Shown here piece after piece: positions 18,298-24,866 of a stretch of 34,368 nt of DNA; the stretch's first letter is position 1, and the number at the start of each line of letters is the position of its first letter. The notes under the pieces are model-generated. The model was given only the letters and a program-made list of their open reading frames with translations, had not been told where the DNA came from and did no database searches. Source of the stretch: Microtetraspora glauca (GTDB taxonomy: Bacteria > Actinomycetota > Actinomycetes > Streptomycetales > Streptomycetaceae); assembly GCA_000721275.1 (NCBI GenBank), contig JOFO01000062.1:1-34368 (forward strand). Direction: 5' to 3'. The position numbers and the translations under genes were made by a program.

Positions 18298-18332
18298 TTG
18301 GTCCTTAGCGAGAGTAATGAGTTAGGCTAACT
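18298..18332 (+). promoter_or_regulatory. Promoter-operator of the marR-MFS pair
   Basis: A 13-base perfect palindrome AGTTAGGCTAACT (18320-18332) ends two bases before the MarR ATG. It contains TAGGCT (18323-18328), a good -10 hexamer placed so that transcription could begin at or next to the start codon (leaderless message). TTGGTC (18298-18303) is a possible -35 with a long 19-base spacer. A MarR dimer binding here would block its own promoter, the usual autoregulation. The core TTAGGCTAAC also matches the DtxR/IdeR iron box core; the outer bases match less well, so a MarR operator is preferred. Confidence 0.55.
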
Positions 18333-18334
18333 AC

Positions 18335-18778
18335 ATGCCTGACCTGTCCCACGGCACCGCCGACGACGCCGCGGCCGTGAACGCGCTCCGCTCGTCCGTC
18401 ATGCGGCTGAGCCGGCGCCTCAAGCGCCAGCGCGTCGACGAGTCGCTGAGCCCGACCGAGATGTCGGTGCTCGGCACCCTGGCCCTCTGCGGCTCCGCCA
18501 CCCCCGGTGAGCTGGCCCGCAAGGAGCACGTCCAGCCGCCGTCGATGACCCGCATCGTCGCCCTGCTCGAAGCCAAGGGACTGGTCCGGCTGGAGCCGCA
18601 CCCCGACGACCGCCGGCAGAAGGTCGTCAGCCAGACCGAGCGGGCCGAGGCCATGCTCGAAGACGCCCGCCGCAAGCGGAACGCCTGGCTGGCCGCCCTC
18701 GCCGAGGGTCTGGACGAGGACGAGTGGGCCGTACTGCGCGCGGCCGCTCCCGTCCTGGAGAAGCTCGCCCACCTCTGA
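18335..18778 (+). CDS. MarR-family transcriptional regulator
   Basis: This 147-residue winged-helix dimer-type repressor has an N-terminal dimerisation helix (residues 10-32), then LSPTEMSVLGTLALCGSATPGELARKEHV as the first helices. The recognition helix is in QPPSMTRIVALLEAKGLV, and the wing carries the family motif HPDDRRQKVV. A C-terminal helix pair (RKRNAWLAALAEGLDEDEWAVL) completes the dimer interface. The MFS gene follows after 26 bases in the same direction, an arrangement typical of drug-efflux pairs in which the regulator releases DNA on ligand binding. A perfect palindrome immediately before the start is the probable operator. The ligand is unknown. Confidence 0.93.
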   Translation: MPDLSHGTADDAAAVNALRSSVMRLSRRLKRQRVDESLSPTEMSVLGTLALCGSATPGELARKEHVQPPSMTRIVALLEAKGLVRLEPHPDDRRQKVVSQTERAEAMLEDARRKRNAWLAALAEGLDEDEWAVLRAAAPVLEKLAHL

Positions 18779-18804
18779 ACCGAGCGCCAAGGAGGCGACG
18801 CACT

Positions 18805-20163
18805 TTGAGTACGGGACACGGAGCAGACTCCGCACCCGTCCACAAACCCACCCTCGACCCCCGCGGGCGCGAGAGGTCCCCCAGGGGAACCTTCTCTTCC
18901 CTCGCGATCCGGAACTACCGGCTCTTCTTCACCGGAGCGATCGTCTCCAACACCGGTACGTGGATGGCCCGGATCACCCAGGACTGGCTCGTCCTCAGCC
19001 TCACCGGCTCGGCCGCCGCCGTCGGCGTCACCACCGCCCTGCAGTTCCTGCCGATGCTCCTCTTCGGCCTGTACGGCGGCGTCATCGCCGACCGCTACCC
19101 GAAGCGGCGCCTGCTCCTCGTCAGCCAGGCCGCCCTCGGCCTGTGCGGCCTCGCCCTCGCCGTCCTCACCCTCTCCGGACACGTCCAGGTCTGGCACGTC
19201 TACCTGATCGCCTTCCTCCTCGGCATGGTGACCGTCGTCGACAACCCGGCCCGGCAGTCCTTCGTCTCCGAGATGGTCGGCCCCGACCGGCTCCGCAACG
19301 CCGTCTCGCTGAATTCGGCCAACTTCCAGTCCGCCCGGCTCGTCGGCCCCGCCGTCGCCGGCGTCCTCATCGCCGGGGTCGGCAGCGGCTGGGCCTTCCT
19401 CATCAACGGCCTCTCCTTCCTCGCGCCGCTGACCGCCCTCTGGCTGATGCGCCCGAGCGAGCTCCACAAGGTGGAGCGCGCCCCGCGCGGCAAGGGCCAG
19501 CTCCGCGAGGGCCTGCGGTACGTCTCCGGGCGCCCCGACCTGATCTGGCCGATCGTCCTCGTCGGCTTCATCGGCACCTTCGGGTTCAACTTCCCGATCT
19601 GGCTGACCGCCTTCTCCGAGGAGGTCTTCCACGTCGGCGCCGGCACCTACGGCTTCCTCAACACCCTGATGGCGGCCGGCTCCCTCGCGGGCGCCCTGCT
19701 CGCGGCCCGGCGCGGCTCGACCCGGCTGCGGATGCTGGTGATCGCCGCGGGCGTCTTCGGCGCCCTGGAGATCGCGGCGGCGTTCTCGCCGTCGTTCTGG
19801 CTGTTCGCGCTGCTGCTGGTGCCCATCGGCATGATCGGCCTCACGGTCAACATCACCGCCAACTCGGCCGTCCAGATGGCGACCGACCCGGTCATGCGCG
19901 GCCGGGTGATGAGCCTCTACATGATGGTCTTCGCGGGCGGCACCCCGATCGGCGCGCCGCTGCTCGGCTGGGTCACCGACACGTACGGCGCCCGCGCCGG
20001 CTTCGCCACCGGCGGCCTGGTCTCGCTCGCCGCGGCGGCCGTCATCGGCCTGATCCTGGCCCGGATCGGCAACCTGAAGCTGGCGATGGCCTGGCGCCGC
20101 GGCCACCCGAGCCTCCGCTTCGTCCCGCGCGCCGCCCCGGAGCGCCTGGCCACGGCGGCCTGA
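18805..20163 (+). CDS. MFS efflux transporter (DHA/EmrB-like exporter partner of MarR)
   Basis: This 452-residue membrane protein has about 12 helices, with a disordered polar N-terminus of about 30 residues before FSSLAIRNYRLFFTGAIVSNTGTWMARITQDWLVL. That opening, together with VDNPARQSFVSEMVG and NSANFQSARLVGPAVAG, is typical of the enterobactin-exporter-like/tetracycline-type MFS group often seen next to MarR genes. The loop GVIADRYPKRRLLL matches the MFS motif A. The start is TTG 18805, set by an excellent AGGAGG at 18790-18795, nine bases upstream. A longer frame reaches into the marR gene and is rejected. It probably exports a drug or toxic metabolite that induces the pair. A strong stem-loop follows the stop. 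Confidence 0.9.
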   Translation: MSTGHGADSAPVHKPTLDPRGRERSPRGTFSSLAIRNYRLFFTGAIVSNTGTWMARITQDWLVLSLTGSAAAVGVTTALQFLPMLLFGLYGGVIADRYPKRRLLLVSQAALGLCGLALAVLTLSGHVQVWHVYLIAFLLGMVTVVDNPARQSFVSEMVGPDRLRNAVSLNSANFQSARLVGPAVAGVLIAGVGSGWAFLINGLSFLAPLTALWLMRPSELHKVERAPRGKGQLREGLRYVSGRPDLIWPIVLVGFIGTFGFNFPIWLTAFSEEVFHVGAGTYGFLNTLMAAGSLAGALLAARRGSTRLRMLVIAAGVFGALEIAAAFSPSFWLFALLLVPIGMIGLTVNITANSAVQMATDPVMRGRVMSLYMMVFAGGTPIGAPLLGWVTDTYGARAGFATGGLVSLAAAAVIGLILARIGNLKLAMAWRRGHPSLRFVPRAAPERLATAA

Positions 20164-20175
20164 CCCGCACCGTTC

Positions 20176-20225
20176 CGCCGGAGGGCGGGGCACGAGCCCA
20201 CCCGGCTCCGCCCCGCCCTCCGGCG
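20176..20225 (+). terminator. Strong intrinsic terminator after the MFS gene
   Basis: Perfect 16-base arms CGCCGGAGGGCGGGGC (20176-20191) and GCCCCGCCCTCCGGCG (20210-20225), with an inner GAGCC/GGCTC stem, start 12 bases after the MFS stop. There is no long T tract, only TCTCGAT following. This is a convincing end to the marR-MFS transcript. Confidence 0.85.
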
Positions 20226-20310
20226 TCTCGATATGAACGTCCGGGTCCGCCGGTGTGGAGATCCTGTGTATGTTGAGCCGTCAATCACAGGCACCACCAG
20301 GGGGGTTCCC

Positions 20311-20817
20311 TTGCGCAAGCGCTCCACCCGTCCGGTCATAGCCGCGGCCCTCGCCGCCGGCGCGCTGACCGGCGCCCTCGCCGCCACCCCGGCCCAGGCC
20401 GCCGAGTACTCCTCGGCCCTGAAGATCGCCGGCGTCCAGTACGACGCCCCGGGCCGCGACAGCAACAGCTGCACGACCGGCAACACCAAGGCCGAGTACG
20501 TGACGATCAAGAACTTCTCGCGGACCACCCGGGTGAACCTCAAGGGGTACGTCGTCAAGGACGCGGTCGGCAACAGCTACACCTTCCGCGTCAACCACTA
20601 CCTGGAGCCCGGCGACCACGTGAAGCTGCGCGGCGGCAAGGGCACCGAGTCCGACGCGAACAACGTCGCCTACCGCCAGAACTGCAACTTCATCTGGAAC
20701 AACGACAAGGACACGATCAAGCTGATCAAGCCGGGCGGCGCCTACGCCGACACGCACTCCTACACCAAGAGCGCGAACGACCGCGACGGCAACGGCTACA
20801 TCACGTTCCACAGCTGA
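20311..20817 (+). CDS. Secreted lamin-tail-domain protein
   Basis: This 168-residue exported protein has a signal peptide with a basic start (MRKRSTRP), an Ala/Leu core and cleavage after ATPAQA (residue 30). The mature domain resembles the lamin tail domain: an immunoglobulin-like beta fold with EYVTIKNFSRTTRVNLKGYVVKD, then SYTF, LEPGDHVKLRGGKG and a final polar repeat ending YITFHS. Two Cys (SNSCTTG and RQNCNF) may form a disulfide. Bacterial lamin tail domains are often extracellular and associated with nucleases or surfaces; this one is free-standing. The start is TTG 20311, with AGGGGGG upstream. A longer frame from 20233 would bury the signal peptide and is rejected. No catalytic residues are visible. 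Confidence 0.8.
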   Translation: MRKRSTRPVIAAALAAGALTGALAATPAQAAEYSSALKIAGVQYDAPGRDSNSCTTGNTKAEYVTIKNFSRTTRVNLKGYVVKDAVGNSYTFRVNHYLEPGDHVKLRGGKGTESDANNVAYRQNCNFIWNNDKDTIKLIKPGGAYADTHSYTKSANDRDGNGYITFHS

Positions 20818-20821
20818 GACG

Positions 20822-21343
20822 TCAGGGCGACACCCGCATCTCCAGGACCTGCCCCGGCCACGCGTCGACCGTGAACGGATCGGTGCGGGTGAAGCCCTGC
20901 CGCTCGTAGTACGCGACGAGCCGCCCCTCGCCGCCCGCGAAGCAGTCCACGCGGAGCAGCGAGACGCCCGCGCGGCGGGTCTCCTCCGCCGCGTGGGCGA
21001 GCAGCGCCGCGCCCACCCCGAGGCCGTGGAACCGCCCGTCGGTGGCGAGGTAGCGCACGTACCGCTCCGGCTCGCCGGCCGGCGGCACGTACGTCCCGGG
21101 GTGCGGGGTCAGCGTCATCGTCCCGGCCGGGACGCCGTCCACCTCCGCGATCCACGGCTCGCCCTCGCCCAGCACCCGCCCGACGTGCTCCACCGTCGCC
21201 GGGCGGGAGGTGAAGGGCGTGGTGCCCCACTGGGCGGTGATCCCGCGGCCGTTGAGCCAGACGACGGCGCTGTCGAGTATCGCGAGGACGGCCGGCAGAT
21301 CCGCCGGCCCCCCGCGCCTGATCCTGATCGCGTGGGTCTCCAT
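20822..21343 (-). CDS. GNAT-family N-acetyltransferase
   Basis: This 173-residue protein has the GNAT fold. An N-terminal strand IRIRRGGPADLPAVLAI leads into the acceptor-binding region. The acetyl-CoA pyrophosphate loop is in RYLATDGRFHGLGVGAALLAHAAEE, matching the R/Q-x-x-G-x-G/A pattern as H-G-L-G-V-G. The C-terminal part LVAYYERQGFTRTDPF is the typical last helix and strand. It probably acetylates a small amine or peptide N-terminus; the substrate is unknown. It converges on the lamin-tail gene with only four bases between stops, and diverges from the RNA phosphodiesterase gene. Confidence 0.88.
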   Translation of the reverse strand: METHAIRIRRGGPADLPAVLAILDSAVVWLNGRGITAQWGTTPFTSRPATVEHVGRVLGEGEPWIAEVDGVPAGTMTLTPHPGTYVPPAGEPERYVRYLATDGRFHGLGVGAALLAHAAEETRRAGVSLLRVDCFAGGEGRLVAYYERQGFTRTDPFTVDAWPGQVLEMRVSP

Positions 21344-21427
21344 CCGGCGAGGCTAGCCGAGCCCCGGAGCGGCCCGGTCAGTGCTCCGGCCCGGCCGGAC
21401 CGGCCCCGGCCTGACAGACTGGCGCGC

Positions 21428-22021
21428 ATGAGGCTCTTCGCCGCCGTGCTGCCGCCCGCCGACCGGGCCGCCGAGCTGGCCGCCGTCGTCGACCGGCTCC
21501 AGGCGCTGCCCGGCGCGGACGCCCTGCGCTGGACCTCCCGTCCGGGCTGGCACTTCACCCTCGCGTTCATGGGCGAGGTCGACGACGACCTCCTGCCGGA
21601 CCTGCGCGCCCGGCTCGCCCGCGCCGCCCGCCACACCCCGCCGTTCGGGCTCCGGCTGCGCGGCGGCGGCCACTTCGGCAGGCGCGCCCTGTGGACCGGC
21701 GCCGCCGGCGACCTGGACGCCCTGCGGCTGCTCGCCGCGCGCGCCGACGCGGCGGCCCGGAAGGCCGGCGTCCCGATGGAGGAGCACCGCCGCTACCAGG
21801 CGCACCTGACGATCGCCCGCGCCCGCGGCGAGGGCACCGCGCTGACCCCGTTCCTGGACGTCCTGGACGGCTTCGAGGGCACCCGCTGGCAGGTGCCCGA
21901 GCTGGCCCTGGTCCGTTCCCGCCTGCCGGTGAGCGGGCTGCGCGGCGAGCAGCCCCGGTACGAGACGGTAGCCGCGTGGCCGCTGGAGGGCGGTGCGGGG
22001 GCGCGGGACGGATCCGGTTAA
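21428..22021 (+). CDS. thpR: RNA 2',3'-cyclic phosphodiesterase (2'-5' RNA ligase family)
   Basis: This 197-residue two-histidine (2H) phosphoesterase hydrolyses 2',3'-cyclic phosphate ends of RNA. In vitro, enzymes of the family also join tRNA halves through 2'-5' bonds. Both catalytic tetrads are present: HFTL with His42 and Thr44, and HLTI with His126 and Thr128. The opening RLFAAVLPPADRAAEL is the standard first strand and helix. The length fits the family. Start ATG 21428 has no strong ribosome-binding site, and the leader is short. A 29-codon membrane peptide gene follows after nine bases and may share the transcript. Confidence 0.9.
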   Translation: MRLFAAVLPPADRAAELAAVVDRLQALPGADALRWTSRPGWHFTLAFMGEVDDDLLPDLRARLARAARHTPPFGLRLRGGGHFGRRALWTGAAGDLDALRLLAARADAAARKAGVPMEEHRRYQAHLTIARARGEGTALTPFLDVLDGFEGTRWQVPELALVRSRLPVSGLRGEQPRYETVAAWPLEGGAGARDGSG

Positions 22022-22030
22022 CCTCGTGGG

Positions 22031-22120
22031 GTGGACCCGAAGACCCGTAACCGGATCATGGCCGGTGTGCTCGTACTGATGTTCGCGGTGATCGCGCTGA
22101 CCTCCGTGGCCGGGCAGTAG
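22031..22120 (+). CDS. 29-residue single-helix membrane peptide
   Basis: GTG 22031 to TAG 22118-22120 encodes a peptide beginning MDPKTRNRIMAGVLVLMFAV. It has a charged N-terminus of eight residues followed by one hydrophobic helix of about 18 residues and a short VAGQ end. The sharp change from charged to hydrophobic residues and the G/C-ending codons support a real gene, although it is very short. The start lies nine bases after the phosphodiesterase stop. I believe similar tiny proteins occur elsewhere in Streptomyces, but cannot verify this. Possible roles include modulating a membrane protein; none is demonstrated. Confidence 0.55.
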   Translation: MDPKTRNRIMAGVLVLMFAVIALTSVAGQ

Positions 22121-22133
22121 CGCAGGTAACCCC

Positions 22134-22163
22134 TTGCTTCGAGCGCGCTCCAACGAGTTGGCT
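22134..22163 (+). promoter_or_regulatory. Candidate MerR-type promoter of the aldo/keto reductase gene
   Basis: TTGCTT (22134-22139) and TTGGCT (22158-22163) could serve as -35 and -10 with an 18-base spacer. The spacer is centred on a dyad, TTCGAGCG followed by CGCTCCAA, with a single mismatch. A dyad inside an overlong spacer is the hallmark of MerR-family activation. Transcription would start almost at the ATG (22172). No MerR gene is in the window, so the regulator, if any, lies elsewhere. Confidence 0.4.
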
Positions 22164-22171
22164 GGTGACTC

Positions 22172-23161
22172 ATGGAGTACACGCAGCTCGGACGCACCGG
22201 ACTCAAGGTCAGCCGCCTCGTCCTCGGCACGATGAACTTCGGCCCGCAGACCGACGAGGCCACCAGTCACGCGATCATGGACGCCGCGCTCGGCGCGGGC
22301 CTGAACTTCTTCGACACGGCCAACGTCTACGGCTGGGGCGTGGAGAAGGGCCGCACCGAGGAGATCATCGGCTCCTGGTTCGCCCAGGGCGGCGGCCGCC
22401 GCGACAAGACCGTCCTCGCCACCAAGGTGTACGGGAACATGGGCCCCGACGGCGAGGCGTGGCCGAACCACGACAAGATCTCCGCGCTCAACATCCGGCG
22501 CGCGGTGGACGCCAGCCTCAAGCGGCTCGGCACCGACTACATCGACGTCTACCAGTTCCACCACGTCGACCGCGCCACCCCCTTCGACGAGGTCTGGCAG
22601 GCCATCGACGTCCTCATCACCCAGGGCAAGATCCTCTACGCCGGCTCGTCCAACTTCCCCGGCTACAAGATCGCCCAGGCGAACGAGGCCGCCGCCCGCC
22701 GCGGCATGGTCGGCCTGGTCAGCGAGCAGTGCCTCTACAACCTCTACGAGCGCCGCGCCGAGATGGAGGTCATCCCGGCCGCGCAGGAGTACGGCCTCGG
22801 CGTCATCCCGTGGTCGCCGCTGCACGGCGGCCTGCTCGGCGGCGTCCTGAAGAAGGAGACCGAGGGCAAGCGCCGCACCGAGGGCCGCGCCGCGGAGACG
22901 CTGGCGGACCCGGCCAAGCGCAAGCAGTTCCAGGCGTACGAGGACCTGCTCGACAAGCACGGGCTGGCGCCCGGCGAGGTCGGCCTGGCCTGGCTCCTCA
23001 CGCGCCCCGGCGTGACCGGCCCGATCGTCGGCCCCCGCACCCCGGAGCAGCTGGACGGCGCCCTGCGCGCCCTGGAGCTGGAGCTGCCGGACGAGCTCCT
23101 GGCCGAGCTGGACGAGATCTTCCCCGGCCCGGGCCCGTCCCCGGAGGCGTTCGCCTGGTAG
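22172..23161 (+). CDS. Aldo/keto reductase
   Basis: This 329-residue NADPH-dependent oxidoreductase has the (beta/alpha)8 fold. The catalytic tetrad can be read: Asp48 and Tyr53 in FFDTANVYGWG, Lys85 in LATKVYG and His130 in YQFHHVD. The cofactor end has GPIVGPRTPEQLDGAL, and the IPWSPLHGGLLGG loop is typical of the AKR families that resemble potassium-channel beta subunits or YajO. It reduces aldehydes or ketones; the substrate is unknown. The gene stands alone, with its own promoter-like region, and converges on the SGNH hydrolase gene with a 49-base gap. Confidence 0.93.
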   Translation: MEYTQLGRTGLKVSRLVLGTMNFGPQTDEATSHAIMDAALGAGLNFFDTANVYGWGVEKGRTEEIIGSWFAQGGGRRDKTVLATKVYGNMGPDGEAWPNHDKISALNIRRAVDASLKRLGTDYIDVYQFHHVDRATPFDEVWQAIDVLITQGKILYAGSSNFPGYKIAQANEAAARRGMVGLVSEQCLYNLYERRAEMEVIPAAQEYGLGVIPWSPLHGGLLGGVLKKETEGKRRTEGRAAETLADPAKRKQFQAYEDLLDKHGLAPGEVGLAWLLTRPGVTGPIVGPRTPEQLDGALRALELELPDELLAELDEIFPGPGPSPEAFAW

Positions 23162-23210
23162 TCCCGGCGTCCCCCGGCCGTGGCCGGCCGTCCGCGCGCG
23201 GCGCGGCGGG

Positions 23211-23891
23211 CTACGGCCGGTACGGCCCGCCCAGCCCCCACGCCTGGTGCATCGCGCCGGCGAAGGCGGCGGCCAGCTTGTGCTCGCCGCTCGGCCCCGG
23301 GTGCGTGCCGTCGTACGTGTCCTCCTGGAGGTCGTACGACTCCGGGACCGTCGCCAGCAGCAGCGGCGAGGCCGCCGCGTCGAGGTCGGCGACCGCCTTC
23401 GCGAGCAGGTCGTTGAAGCGGGCGCACTCGGCGGCGAAGGCCGCGTCGTAACCGGCGCGCACGTTGGGGATCACCGGCAGCAGCACCGCCCGGACCCCCG
23501 GCCGGGCGGTGCGCGCGGCGGCCAGGAACGCCCGCACGTTCGCCTCGGTCTGGTCGCTGTTCGTGTAGAAGCCCAGGTCGATCAGGCCGAGCGAGACCAG
23601 CAGCACGTCCGCGCGGGTCGCCGCGACGGTGTCCCCGATGACCGGCGCCATGTGCAGCCATCCCTCGCCCCACCCGGCCAGGTGGCGGCGGGCCGCGGCC
23701 GGGAAGGCGGGGTCGGCGTACGCGTCGGACACCGGCGCGTCGGCCTCGGGGTCGTACAGCCCGGTGCGCGGCCCGACGATCTCGTACCCGCCCGGCAGCG
23801 TCGCCTCCAGGTGCCGCCACATGCGGTACCGCCAGGTCCAGTCGCCGGCGCGTCCGATGGTCATGCTGTCGCCGACGAACAGAAAACGCAT
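23211..23891 (-). CDS. SGNH/GDSL-family hydrolase lacking the usual block III Asn
   Basis: This 226-residue protein starts at ATG 23889-23891. Block I is FVGDSMTIG with nucleophile Ser9, and block V is DGTHPG with Asp194 and His197, a complete Ser-Asp-His set. The block III motif, normally G-x-N-D, reads G-L-I-D (Gly102 to Asp105), so the oxyanion Asn is replaced by Ile. The intervening sequence ADVLLVSLGLIDLGFYTNSD otherwise keeps block III geometry. There is no signal peptide, so it is probably cytoplasmic. It may hydrolyse an ester of a sugar or lipid. A 17-residue upstream extension is possible but lacks a ribosome-binding site. Confidence 0.82.
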   Translation of the reverse strand: MRFLFVGDSMTIGRAGDWTWRYRMWRHLEATLPGGYEIVGPRTGLYDPEADAPVSDAYADPAFPAAARRHLAGWGEGWLHMAPVIGDTVAATRADVLLVSLGLIDLGFYTNSDQTEANVRAFLAAARTARPGVRAVLLPVIPNVRAGYDAAFAAECARFNDLLAKAVADLDAAASPLLLATVPESYDLQEDTYDGTHPGPSGEHKLAAAFAGAMHQAWGLGGPYRP

Positions 23892-23949
23892 GGTCACATC
23901 ATTCCGGACCCCGTCACCCACCGGCGACGTGATCCGGACCACGACCCGC

Positions 23950-24795
23950 TCACCCCAGGAACGCGCCGACCGTCCCCGCGAACCCCTCCGGGTCGTCGTG
24001 CCACGGGAAGTGCCCGCCGCCCGCGACGACCGCCAGCCGCGCCGCCGGGAACAGCCCCGCGTACGCGGCGGCCACCGGCACCGGCGTGTTCGCGTCGCCC
24101 TCCCCGGCCACCACCAGCACCGGCCGCGCGAAGTCCGCGAAGGCCGCCCGGGTCGCCTCCGGGTCGTACGCCCCCGCGCTCCCGTACACCCCGGCCGCCT
24201 CCCCGTTCCGCTGCCGGTCCGCCGCCGCGTGCCGCTCCCGGGCCGCCGCGTCCCACGTCCCGTGGAAGAACGGCGCGACCTTCCCGAACGCCTCCGCCGA
24301 CCCCCGCCCCGCCGCCAGCTCCTCCAGCGCCGCGTACGCCTCCGCGAACCACGGCTCGCCCACCCGCCACGCCTGCCGCGCCGCCGCCAGCCGCTCCTCC
24401 CCGGACGTGTCGAGCCCGGCCGCCGCGACCCCCGGCGCCACCAGGACCAGCCGCCCGACCCGCTCCGCGTACCGCGTCACGTACAGCGCCGCCAGGTTCG
24501 CCCCCGCCGAATGCCCCAGCACGTCCACCGTCCCGAGCCCCAGGTGCGCCCGCAGCGCCTCCACGTCCTCGACGAGCCGGTCGCAGCGGTACGACGCCGG
24601 GTCGTCCGGCACCGCCGACGCGCCCGTGCCCCGCAGGTCCAGCCGGATCAGCGTCCGGTGGGCGCCGAGCCCGCCCAGCCCGCCCAGATAGGCCGAGTCC
24701 TGCATCGGCCCCCCGGGCAGACACAGCAGCGGCGCGCCGGAACCGGACACGTGGTACGCGAGCAGGGTGCCGTCGGCGGCACGGAAGGCAGACAT
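23950..24795 (-). CDS. Alpha/beta hydrolase (prolyl aminopeptidase-like, S33)
   Basis: This 281-residue enzyme has the alpha/beta-hydrolase fold. The oxyanion segment is LCLPGGPMQDSAYL, close to the HGGPG motif of proline iminopeptidases. RLDLRGTGAS matches their DQRGxGxS motif. The nucleophile elbow is GHSAG with Ser96, the acid is Asp in GEGDANTPV, and the catalytic His is in GGGHFPWHDDPEGF. A helical cap lies in between (residues about 125-210). It may cleave N-terminal residues or a small ester or amide. Start ATG 24793-24795. It diverges from the secreted propeller-like protein across 71 bases that contain a dyad. Confidence 0.88.
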   Translation of the reverse strand: MSAFRAADGTLLAYHVSGSGAPLLCLPGGPMQDSAYLGGLGGLGAHRTLIRLDLRGTGASAVPDDPASYRCDRLVEDVEALRAHLGLGTVDVLGHSAGANLAALYVTRYAERVGRLVLVAPGVAAAGLDTSGEERLAAARQAWRVGEPWFAEAYAALEELAAGRGSAEAFGKVAPFFHGTWDAAARERHAAADRQRNGEAAGVYGSAGAYDPEATRAAFADFARPVLVVAGEGDANTPVPVAAAYAGLFPAARLAVVAGGGHFPWHDDPEGFAGTVGAFLG

Positions 24796-24823
24796 GGCCG
24801 GACCATGACAGCGGCCCGGGAGC

Positions 24824-24865
24824 GGGTCAAGCGGGTTTCCCCGCACGCCGTGGCACGCTTGATCC
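24824..24865. promoter_or_regulatory. Operator-like inverted repeat in a divergent promoter region
   Basis: GGGTCAAGCG (24824-24833) and CGCTTGATCC (24856-24865) are reverse complements at nine of ten positions, separated by 22 bases, with an inner GCGGG/CCCGC pair. The right arm ends one base before the ATG of the rightward gene, and the left arm is 29 bases from the leftward start. It could control both genes. The binding protein is unknown. Confidence 0.4.
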
Positions 24866-24866
24866 C

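Noticed and set aside
18311..18334. Iron box before the marR gene
   Set aside because: The TTAGGCTAAC core fits, but the outer bases match less well, the palindrome is symmetric about the MarR promoter, and the genes are of the efflux type. Kept only as a possibility under the MarR operator.
20233..20310. Earlier ATG for the lamin-tail protein
   Set aside because: It would place 26 residues before a clear signal peptide. TTG 20311 has a G-rich ribosome-binding site just upstream.
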